In this document: piece by piece, positions 1 through 5,737 of the stretch | Layout: every line of letters begins with the position of its first letter | Position numbering within the stretch: position 1 is the stretch's first letter | Assembly (NCBI GenBank): GCA_003514205.1 | Contig: DORQ01000283.1 | Span: forward strand, 7,061-13,496 | Length of the DNA: 6,436 nucleotides | Direction: 5' to 3' | Origin: Acidimicrobiaceae bacterium | Lineage (GTDB): Bacteria; Actinomycetota; Acidimicrobiia; Acidimicrobiales; Microtrichaceae | Program-made: the position numbers and the translations under genes | The notes under the pieces: model-generated | What the model saw: the letters and a program-made list of their open reading frames with translations, nothing else | The model's database searches: none | Told to the model about the DNA's origin: nothing

Positions 1-2345
1 CGATCCACTTTGATTGAACTCACTGGCAGGTTCCCGAGCTGACTCAATGACGTGTACCCGGTGCCGAAGTCGTCAATGCTGTTCTCGAATCCGAGATCAC
101 GCAACGACCTCAGCAACTCCATCGCAGCGTTTGAGTCTTCCATCACATCGGTTTCCGTCAACTCCAAGGTGATGCCGTTAGTTGGCATGCCCCGACGAGC
201 CATGAGCGCCTTGAACCACTCAACCAGGTCAGCTTCGTAGAGGTTTCGCGCCGACAGATTCAAGCTCACGCCGATCCGGTGCCCTGCCTCGGCAAGAAGA
301 TCTGCATCGGCCATGGCTCGTTCGACGACCCAACGAGTGATCGGCTTGATGGACCCAGACACCTCAGCGAGTCGCACAAACTCGTCTGGCATCACGAGGC
401 CGAATTCGGGGTGTCTCCATCTGATCAGCGCCTCAGCACGGACAATTGCGCCGCAGGATGGTTCAACAATCGGCTGGTACCACAATTCAAATTGTTCTAG
501 CTCGACTGCCTGCTTCAACTCTCCAATGAGGCGAAGTCGTCGAACACCATCGGTGGCGCTGCCTGTGTCGTACTGAGCCCATCCACCGCCCTTCCGCTTC
601 GCGAGATACATCGCAGCATCGGCGTGTTGGAGAAGTTGTGTCTCATCAACTCCATCAGTTGGCCAGTACGAGATGCCGATGCTGGCGCCTGTCTGAATTG
701 CGAAGTCTCCCAACATGAACGGCTGGTCCAACGAACTGACCAGGGAGTGACCGAGCGCATGGCCTTCCGTTTCCAGGTCGACCTCAGCGACCACGGCAAA
801 CTCATCGCCGCCGAGTCGAGCGACGAAGGCCGGACCGCTTGTGTCGCGCAAACGACTCCCAACGGCCGACAGAAGCTGATCGCCCACCGCATGGCCGAGG
901 GCATCATTCACATCTTTGAATTGGTTCAGATCCAGAACTACCAATGCCACGAGGCGACGTGCATCTCGGTCTTGGAGAATCTCAGTGAGATGCTCGCGTA
1001 GTGCGAGTCTGTTTGGAAGCCCGGTGAGCGAATCCGAGCACGCCAATCGACGCGATTCCTCGGCTGCAGCATGGCGCTCGGACACGTCCTCAGCTGAGAT
1101 ACATATCGAACCATTTGCTGCTGGATGGCAGCGAATGGAATACCGGCGACCAGCGGCCGAGGTCGTCTCGACTGCAACGGCCTCCTGTTGGATCACCACA
1201 TGCTCCACGAGGGCTCTGATATCGCCATATCGGGGGAATTGATCGGACAGCTCACTCAAGAGCCTCCCCGAAATCCCTTCCGTTCCCGAGGGAATCATGG
1301 TTTGAATCGAGGCATTGGCGACAATCACGCGCATGGTTGAAAGGTCATCGACCACGTCTGCTTCCAGCACACAATGGCCAATTGGGCTGGTAGCGATCAC
1401 CTCTGCCATTCGTCGTTCGTTCGAGGCTGCCGTCATGGCTTCGGTTCGATCAACCATCAAACCGCGAAAGATGGTGTGTACCCCATCAGCGTCAATTGCT
1501 GCGCTGACATGGTTCTCGATCCACCGGTACTCCCCGTGGGCATTTCGCATACGGAAGGTGAAGTATCGATCGGAACCCTGAACCGAATGCTCCAGAATCT
1601 CAGCATTGATCCTGTCGAGATCCGCTGGATGTACCAAGGAGCGCCAGAAGTTGGGGATGGCCCACAACTCGGCGGGGTGCCCGAGCACTCGCTCTGCCCC
1701 CGAGCTCACCATCATCGCCGAGTCCACTGAGGATTCTTCCCAGAAGATCCCGTCGATGGCGTCGAGAACTCCCATTCGGTGATTCGACTCTCGGAGTACT
1801 CGATCGACTAACCCCGAGATCAGCCCTCCAACGAGGCTTCCCGTCACCAATGAACTCAGCACAACAACCACCGCCGCGCCCGTCTCGTCGAGTCCACCCT
1901 CGAGGAGCAGTTGGCACACCGCAAGACCGAGAATCAACAACACCAGCCTGAGCCTGCGTGCCACGATCGACGCAATGGCAAGAGTCGGTACGAGTAGAAC
2001 TCCAATCGAGGTGGCGTGGGTCGAAGCGGCCGCGATCGCGGCAATCGTCAACATCTCAACCAGCGCGAGCGCTGTCGGAACAGTCTGCGCTTGCCGCATC
2101 CACAGACCCGCCAAAATGCCGAGCGCAACGCAGACAAGCAGCTGTTGCGCAGCACCAATGGGGTTGACTTCGTGCAGGTTGGAGACAAGTCCATCCACGG
2201 CGACTGCTGCCAGCCCCAGTGAATGACAGCGGGCTGCCAACGGCCACAGATCCCTCGTGGTCGTTGGGGCAAATCGACGGTGATTACTGTTCAGGCGCGG
2301 CCACAGCATCCTGAAAAGACGGTGCGCGGCCGAAGCGAATGTCAT
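1..2345 (-). CDS. Membrane-bound PAS-PAS-GGDEF-EAL cyclic-di-GMP protein (3' end cut by window edge)
   Basis: An open frame of 781 codons runs without a stop from ATG at 2345 off the left edge. It is predicted to make and/or break down c-di-GMP at the inner membrane in response to a sensed signal. Residues 42-181 hold about six hydrophobic segments (near 42-56, 64-83, 91-109, 113-129, 132-149, 156-181). Two PAS-like domains follow (about 190-300, ending VDRTE; about 303-425, ending EDVSER). The GGDEF domain (about 427-590) has DSLTGLPNR, the metal-binding LDLNQFKDVND and an intact GGDEF at 798-812. The EAL domain begins near residue 603, with AEALIRW (EAL at 426-434), NLSAR, LELTET and DDFGTGY (54-74). 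About 60-80 C-terminal residues are probably missing. The RxxD inhibitory site expected five residues before GGDEF is absent (SGPA instead). An alternative ATG lies at 2309; neither start has a strong Shine-Dalgarno. It is divergent from the thiolase gene. Domain calls are firm; which activity dominates is not known. Confidence 0.95.
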   Translation of the reverse strand, partial: MTFASAAHRLFRMLWPRLNSNHRRFAPTTTRDLWPLAARCHSLGLAAVAVDGLVSNLHEVNPIGAAQQLLVCVALGILAGLWMRQAQTVPTALALVEMLTIAAIAAASTHATSIGVLLVPTLAIASIVARRLRLVLLILGLAVCQLLLEGGLDETGAAVVVVLSSLVTGSLVGGLISGLVDRVLRESNHRMGVLDAIDGIFWEESSVDSAMMVSSGAERVLGHPAELWAIPNFWRSLVHPADLDRINAEILEHSVQGSDRYFTFRMRNAHGEYRWIENHVSAAIDADGVHTIFRGLMVDRTEAMTAASNERRMAEVIATSPIGHCVLEADVVDDLSTMRVIVANASIQTMIPSGTEGISGRLLSELSDQFPRYGDIRALVEHVVIQQEAVAVETTSAAGRRYSIRCHPAANGSICISAEDVSERHAAAEESRRLACSDSLTGLPNRLALREHLTEILQDRDARRLVALVVLDLNQFKDVNDALGHAVGDQLLSAVGSRLRDTSGPAFVARLGGDEFAVVAEVDLETEGHALGHSLVSSLDQPFMLGDFAIQTGASIGISYWPTDGVDETQLLQHADAAMYLAKRKGGGWAQYDTGSATDGVRRLRLIGELKQAVELEQFELWYQPIVEPSCGAIVRAEALIRWRHPEFGLVMPDEFVRLAEVSGSIKPITRWVVERAMADADLLAEAGHRIGVSLNLSARNLYEADLVEWFKALMARRGMPTNGITLELTETDVMEDSNAAMELLRSLRDLGFENSIDDFGTGYTSLSQLGNLPVSSIKVD
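426..434 (-). other. EAL phosphodiesterase signature
   Basis: The codons read EAL within RAEALIRWRHPEFG, the first metal-binding signature of EAL phosphodiesterases. Other catalytic landmarks in the visible part (N in NLSAR, second E in LELTET, both D of DDFGTGY at 54-74, K in SIKVD) are present. The last landmarks, such as the downstream AEGVE-type E and the Q, fall outside the window, so activity cannot be fully judged. Confidence 0.85.
798..812 (-). other. GGDEF active-site motif
   Basis: The codons read GGDEF exactly, inside RLGGDEFAVV, the product-forming loop of diguanylate cyclases. With the upstream metal-binding D in LDLNQFKDVND (codons within about 900-940) the cyclase site looks intact. 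The four residues that should form the RxxD allosteric site are S-G-P-A, so c-di-GMP feedback inhibition through that site is not expected. Confidence 0.9.
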
Positions 2346-2408
2346 GGACTCTCATCGGCGGCCCTTCGCAACCACTGGAGAACTCTCGCCGGGTAATTTC
2401 GCCTCATT

Positions 2409-2424
2409 GTTACTCAGGGGTAAC
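2409..2424. promoter_or_regulatory. Candidate operator, GTTAC-N6-GTAAC pseudo-palindrome
   Basis: The 16-bp site GTTACTCAGGGGTAAC has perfect 5-bp inverted arms (GTTAC/GTAAC) and one further symmetric pair in the centre. It overlaps the only plausible thiolase -10 (TAACAT). Size and symmetry fit a dimeric repressor, for example TetR-type regulators that often control fatty-acid degradation genes. No regulator gene is visible in the window, so the binding protein is unknown. Confidence 0.4.
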
Positions 2425-2464
2425 ATCGCTCAACACCCAGACTTCCAGAACCGGAAGGGCTCCG

Positions 2465-2469
2465 AGGAG
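2465..2469 (+). promoter_or_regulatory. Shine-Dalgarno AGGAG of the thiolase gene
   Basis: AGGAG lies 7 nt before ATG 2477. This fixes the start there rather than at the in-frame ATG at 2339, which would add 46 non-conserved residues and overlap the first codons of the divergent gene. Confidence 0.85.
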
Positions 2470-2476
2470 ATCATCA

Positions 2477-3682
2477 ATGACCGAAGCTGTAATTGTTGCG
2501 ACAGCCCGCACACCCATTGGCCGAGCGATGAAGGGGTCGATGACCACTATCCGGCCAGACGACCTGACCGCCCAGATCGTCAACGCCGTATTCGAAAAGG
2601 TCCCCTCCCTCGACCGCAACTCTGTCGAAGACCTCATCCTCGGATGCGGTCAGCCCGCTGGCGAGTCTGGCGTGAACCTTGCTCGCGTCGTCGCCGTGCT
2701 GGCTGACATGCCCAACGTGCCCGGCGTGACGATCAATCGCTATTGCTCCTCCTCATTGCAGTCAATCCGAATGGCGGCCCACGCCATCAAGGCCGGCGAG
2801 GGCGACATCTTCCTCGCTGCTGGCGTCGAGACAGTGAGCCGGTTCATCAATGGCATGGCTGACGATGGCCCCGCCAACTCGCTCTTTGACGATGCACGCG
2901 CTCGCACAGCAGCCCGCCAAGCAGGAGATCAAGGCGCTTGGACTGCGCCCGTTGGCCTTCCCGATGTCTACATGGGCATGGGCGACACCGCGGAGAATGT
3001 GGCGGAACAAGAGCAGGTGAGCCGTCAAGAACAAGACGAGTTTGCCGCCCGCAGCCAACAGCTCGCTACCGAGTCGGTGGAGAACGGCTTCTGGGAGGCC
3101 GAGATCACTCCGGTCACGCTTCCCGACGGCACCGTCGTGTCCACCGATGACGGCATCCGCGCAGGGACCACAGTGGAAAAGCTCGCCGGGCTGAATCCTG
3201 TCTTCCGGCCGGGCGGTTCGGTGACTGCCGGCAACGCGTGTCCCCTCAATGACGGTGCAGCCGCTGTCATCGTGATGAGCGCTACCAAAGCCAAGGAGCT
3301 TGGTCTCACCCCACTCGCTCGGATCGTGGCCTCTGGCGTTACCGGACTCAACCCCGAAATCATGGGACTCGGCCCCGTTGAGGCTTGCCGACAGGCGCTC
3401 AGCCGAGCCGGAATGACCATCGACGACATCGACCTCGTGGAGATCAATGAGGCGTTCGCCGCGCAGGTGATCCCGTCGGCGAAGCACCTTGGAATCTCAT
3501 GGGACAAGCTCAACACCCGTGGCGGCGGCATTGCGCTCGGTCACCCATTTGGCATGACTGGGGCCCGCATCATGGGCACGCTCATTCACAACCTCCAGGA
3601 ATCCGACAAGCAGTTTGGCATGGAGTCAATGTGTGTCGGCGGCGGTCAAGGCATGGCAATGATTGTCGAGCGCCTCTCCTAA
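2477..3682 (+). CDS. Acetyl-CoA C-acyltransferase (thiolase)
   Basis: A complete cytoplasmic thiolase of 401 residues, a normal length for the family. It either cleaves 3-ketoacyl-CoA with CoA (beta-oxidation) or condenses two acetyl-CoA; the sequence alone does not decide. It begins MTEAVIVATARTPIGRA, the usual thiolase N-terminus. Catalytic residues are visible: nucleophilic Cys90 in NRYCSSSLQSI (codon 2744-2746), Asn324-Glu325-Ala-Phe in EINEAFAAQ, His356 in ALGHPFGMTGAR (codon 3542-3544) and Cys386 in SMCVGGGQG (codon 3632-3634). GNACPLNDGAAAV replaces the more common GNASGINDGA, and HPFGMTG replaces HPIGASG, so it belongs to a variant subfamily and not the classic PhaA/AtoB type. The start is set by AGGAG 7 nt upstream. 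It appears monocistronic, since strong secondary structure and a 205-bp gap follow. An upstream pseudo-palindrome suggests repressor control. Confidence 0.96.
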   Translation: MTEAVIVATARTPIGRAMKGSMTTIRPDDLTAQIVNAVFEKVPSLDRNSVEDLILGCGQPAGESGVNLARVVAVLADMPNVPGVTINRYCSSSLQSIRMAAHAIKAGEGDIFLAAGVETVSRFINGMADDGPANSLFDDARARTAARQAGDQGAWTAPVGLPDVYMGMGDTAENVAEQEQVSRQEQDEFAARSQQLATESVENGFWEAEITPVTLPDGTVVSTDDGIRAGTTVEKLAGLNPVFRPGGSVTAGNACPLNDGAAAVIVMSATKAKELGLTPLARIVASGVTGLNPEIMGLGPVEACRQALSRAGMTIDDIDLVEINEAFAAQVIPSAKHLGISWDKLNTRGGGIALGHPFGMTGARIMGTLIHNLQESDKQFGMESMCVGGGQGMAMIVERLS

Positions 3683-3686
3683 CGAA

Positions 3687-3704
3687 CAGCTTCGCTCCAA
3701 GCTG
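3687..3704 (+). other. Small hairpin just after the thiolase stop
   Basis: CAGCTT and AAGCTG form a perfect 6-bp stem around a 6-nt loop, starting 4 nt after the stop codon. The stem is not GC-rich and no T-run follows, so it is a poor terminator; it may be chance or protect the mRNA 3' end. Confidence 0.25.
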
Positions 3705-3756
3705 AGACATATCGACTGAGGTCAGAGCACCTCGGTCCAATGAGCACTAACCATGT

Positions 3757-3800
3757 CGGTGGGGTGACACTTCAGCAGTAGCTCAAGGGTCACCCCACTG
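3757..3800 (+). terminator. Strong inverted repeat, possible U-less terminator
   Basis: Perfect 10-bp arms, GTGGGGTGAC (3759-3768) and GTCACCCCAC (3789-3798), flank a 20-nt centre that can pair further (CTT/AAG, then AG/CT after a C-C mismatch) around a 6-nt loop. A wobble G-T and a C-G pair extend the base to 3757/3800. It lies 75 nt after the thiolase stop and about 90 nt before the transporter start, a good place for a terminator. No T-run follows, so it could instead be an operator or a leader RNA structure. Confidence 0.45.
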
Positions 3801-3816
3801 CCGTGCATGCGCAGTG
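3796..3816 (+). repeat. Second hairpin overlapping the first
   Basis: CACTGC (3796-3801) and GCAGTG (3811-3816) form a perfect 6-bp stem with a 9-nt loop. Its left arm uses bases 3796-3798, which also pair in the larger 3757-3800 hairpin, so both cannot form completely at once. The heptamer GTGACAC occurs at 3764-3770 and again at 3814-3820. Confidence 0.35.
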
Positions 3817-3873
3817 ACACACAGGGTTCTCGAAATTCGCCGAGCTACGCGGAACACACGGGATAGCGTTGCC

Positions 3874-3879
3874 AGAGGT
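3874..3879 (+). promoter_or_regulatory. Shine-Dalgarno AGAGGT of the transporter gene
   Basis: AGAGGT ends 8 nt before GTG 3888 and supports that GTG as the start. A weak -10-like TAGCGT sits at 3864-3869, without a recognisable -35, so the promoter itself is uncertain. Confidence 0.65.
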
Positions 3880-3887
3880 CGATACAC

Positions 3888-5147
3888 GTGAATTCCCAAA
3901 CCATCAGCTCAACTCCAACTCCTCAGACGCGCTCGGTCCTTTCGACACTGATGCTCGCCAGCGCTGCCATCAACGCCGGCAATGGAGTCCTTTTCGCCCT
4001 CGTTGCCGAACTGCAAAAGGTTCACGGGCTCTCCACCGCCCAGCTGGGTTGGATGTCTGGTGCCTTCTTCCTCGCCAGCCTGCTAGGTCTGATCACGCTC
4101 GCACACCTCGCGGACCGGGGCCACGCAAAGTCACTGCTTGTCGCCGCTCTTGGGTGTAGCGCCGGATCGCTGTTGTGGATCGCCGTCGCGGACTCCCTGT
4201 GGGAACTCGTGGCCGCCAGAGCCATCGAAGGTCTTTCGTTCGCCGTTTTCGCGGCCTCGGCTCGGGCCATTGCGTCGCGAATAGACCCTGAACGAATTGG
4301 GGCGAACCTTGGAAAGCTCAGCGCCGCCGACATCGGTGGTTTCGTCTTGGGGCCAGTTGTCGGGACTGCGCTCGTTCACCTCGGCGGGCTCTCAACTCCG
4401 TTCTTTGCACTCTCGGGCCTCGCCGCAGTCGCATGTGTCCTCTACCTGTGGTTCGGTCCTCCCGACTCACACGAGTCGAAGTTGGAGCTCAGTTGGGTCC
4501 AAATGAGTGGATTCGACTTGCTCAGACAGCGAAGGATCTTCGGCGCAGCGCTCCTCGCGCTTGCGCTCTTTCTTCCGGTGGGCATCTACGACTCGCTCTG
4601 GTCCAAATACCTCAGCGACCTGGGAGCGTCCAGAGACTTCGTCGGAACTTCCTTGACCCTCTATGGGCTACCGATCGTGTTGCTGGCTGCCTTCTCGGGG
4701 CGCCTTGTCGATCGGATTGGGGCCCCTCGCGGAATGAAGCTTGCAATGGCGGGCATCGCTCCGATCACTGCGCTCTATGGCCTGCTCCCCACCTATTGGC
4801 TAGTAGCAGGAGTCGCGATGTTGGAAGCCGTGTTCAACTCGCTCGGTGGGCCGGCATCGCAAACTGCCATGACCAAGGTGTGCCCGCCCGACAGAATTGC
4901 TGCGGGCCAGGGTCTTTCCGCCGTACTCGCCATGAGCGGCGCAGGCATCGTTGGCTCACTCGCCCCAGCGATCTATGCATCTCAAGGTTCTGGGAGACTC
5001 TTCGGCGGCGTTGCCATCTTGTGCCTCCTCTTGTGCGCCCTTGGTCTGCACCTTTATCGAGATGCCTCCGGCGAAGATGGGTCCGTCAACCCCTCGAATA
5101 CTCGCTTCAAACTGGTCGCCAAGGTTCCTGAATCTGCGACGAACTGA
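3888..5147 (+). CDS. MFS transporter, 12 membrane segments
   Basis: A 419-residue major facilitator superfamily permease of normal length, starting at GTG with AGAGGT 8 nt upstream. Two six-helix halves are visible, with segments near residues 18-42, 53-74, 81-101, 103-128, 143-164, 169-190, then 216-238, 250-270, 282-301, 303-324, 340-364 and 369-390. Family motif A appears in the loop after helix 2 (LADRGHAKS) and again after helix 8 (GRLVDRIGAPRG). An Arg in helix 4 (AARAIEG) and GGFVLGPVVG in helix 5 match motifs B and C, the latter seen in proton-driven exporters. Drug or metabolite efflux is therefore plausible, but the substrate cannot be read from sequence. The 29-residue hydrophilic tail (391-419) is encoded almost entirely in the stretch that overlaps the convergent minus-strand gene. 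Strong RNA structure lies in the gap upstream. Confidence 0.92.
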   Translation: MNSQTISSTPTPQTRSVLSTLMLASAAINAGNGVLFALVAELQKVHGLSTAQLGWMSGAFFLASLLGLITLAHLADRGHAKSLLVAALGCSAGSLLWIAVADSLWELVAARAIEGLSFAVFAASARAIASRIDPERIGANLGKLSAADIGGFVLGPVVGTALVHLGGLSTPFFALSGLAAVACVLYLWFGPPDSHESKLELSWVQMSGFDLLRQRRIFGAALLALALFLPVGIYDSLWSKYLSDLGASRDFVGTSLTLYGLPIVLLAAFSGRLVDRIGAPRGMKLAMAGIAPITALYGLLPTYWLVAGVAMLEAVFNSLGGPASQTAMTKVCPPDRIAAGQGLSAVLAMSGAGIVGSLAPAIYASQGSGRLFGGVAILCLLLCALGLHLYRDASGEDGSVNPSNTRFKLVAKVPESATN

Positions 5148-5692
5148 GCTGTCCAGCCATCGACAAGGGGGTCGAGGCGAAGCCAGATACCGTGCGAGCG
5201 GTCATCTGGCCACGAAGTTGGTGGGCCAGGATTCCCCCAGGCGACCATCGCTACCTGATCTCCTTGACCGAGCGCATCCTCAAGCGATGCGGGAACTAAC
5301 GCTCCAGTGGCCGACACCAGAGCAATGGTGGGCGAGGAGTATTCTGCAGTCAACGCGTCGCAGGCAGCCAGGACCACTGGACCCAACTCCTCCGCGGTGA
5401 GTTCATACGCCTCCCGAATGCCTCCACCGATGACAGATTTCGTGGAGAGCAGGAGGTACGGAGGCTCAAGTGCCCCGCGTCCCGCATCCCTGATACTTGG
5501 GAGCACAGAAAGTAGTAGCGCTGCGCCGATTCCGGCAAAGACCACGCCGAATGGCCCAGCGATGAACCCAAACGCCGCTACCCCGAGCAGGCCTCGAACA
5601 AGCGCAAACTTCGCTCGGCGGGGGTGGTTGCGCCACAGCCATCGCAGGGCCGGGGCCGAGAACGGCATCGGAAGCCGAGTGACTACCCGCAC
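5054..5692 (-). CDS. Hypothetical membrane-anchored protein
   Basis: A 212-residue protein I do not recognise. The N-terminus is basic (RWLWRNHPRRAK, about 18-29). A long hydrophobic stretch at 30-64, broken by G-P-F-G at 46-49, could form a helical hairpin or one long helix. The remaining 145 residues are mostly soluble, with no familiar motif; the basic N-terminus suggests it starts in the cytoplasm. The start is GTG at 5692, 45 nt after the SDR stop and in the same frame, with only a weak GAAGAA-like ribosome site; ATG at 5668 (residue 9) is an alternative. Position suggests cotranscription with the SDR gene. The last 31 codons overlap the end of the convergent transporter gene. That it is real is supported by protein-like composition, the clear membrane segment and its operon position, but not by homology. 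Confidence 0.65.
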   Translation of the reverse strand: MRVVTRLPMPFSAPALRWLWRNHPRRAKFALVRGLLGVAAFGFIAGPFGVVFAGIGAALLLSVLPSIRDAGRGALEPPYLLLSTKSVIGGGIREAYELTAEELGPVVLAACDALTAEYSSPTIALVSATGALVPASLEDALGQGDQVAMVAWGNPGPPTSWPDDRSHGIWLRLDPLVDGWTAQFVADSGTLATSLKRVFEGLTDPSSPEASR

Positions 5693-5737
5693 AGCGCAAC
5701 CAGGTTCTTCGGGGCCACCCTCACTGCGGTCAGAAGC

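Larger units (their letters stand above)
2346..2476. promoter_or_regulatory. Divergent intergenic promoter region
   Basis: This 131-bp gap separates the start codons of the c-di-GMP gene (minus) and the thiolase gene (plus), so it should hold both promoters. A candidate plus-strand -10 is TAACAT at 2421-2426, but the hexamer 17 bp upstream (TTCGCC) matches the -35 consensus poorly. I see no convincing minus-strand promoter. A GGGTAA element occurs at 2391-2396 and again at 2418-2423. A small 5-bp hairpin (CTTCC/GGAAG, 2442-2457) sits just before the thiolase ribosome site. Confidence 0.55.

Noticed and set aside
515..907. A 130-codon minus-strand open frame within the GGDEF region, and other short frames over 1-2300.
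   Set aside because: They are out of frame with the continuous c-di-GMP reading frame, which carries GGDEF, EAL and PAS sequence.
2442..2457. CTTCC/GGAAG hairpin before the thiolase ribosome site, as a riboswitch or attenuator.
   Set aside because: A 5-bp stem with a 6-nt loop is too small and shows no larger fold or known riboswitch motif.
2339..2476. A 46-codon N-terminal extension of the thiolase from ATG 2339.
   Set aside because: It has no thiolase-like sequence, overlaps the start of the divergent gene, and ATG 2477 has AGGAG at ideal spacing followed by the canonical N-terminus.
2762..3487. A 241-codon minus-strand open frame inside the thiolase gene.
   Set aside because: It is antisense to conserved thiolase motifs and has shadow-type composition without domains.
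3885..3890. CACGTG palindrome over the transporter start as an operator.
   Set aside because: A 6-bp palindrome is expected by chance at this length and has no second copy nearby.
4433..5131. A 232-codon plus-strand open frame inside the MFS gene in another frame.
   Set aside because: It is Arg/Ser/Pro-rich with no domain, and lies inside a well-supported 12-segment permease.
5160..5175. TCGAC/GTCGA 5-bp inverted repeat just after the MFS stop, as a terminator.
   Set aside because: The stem is short, no T-run follows, and the site lies within the minus-strand coding region; it could easily be chance.
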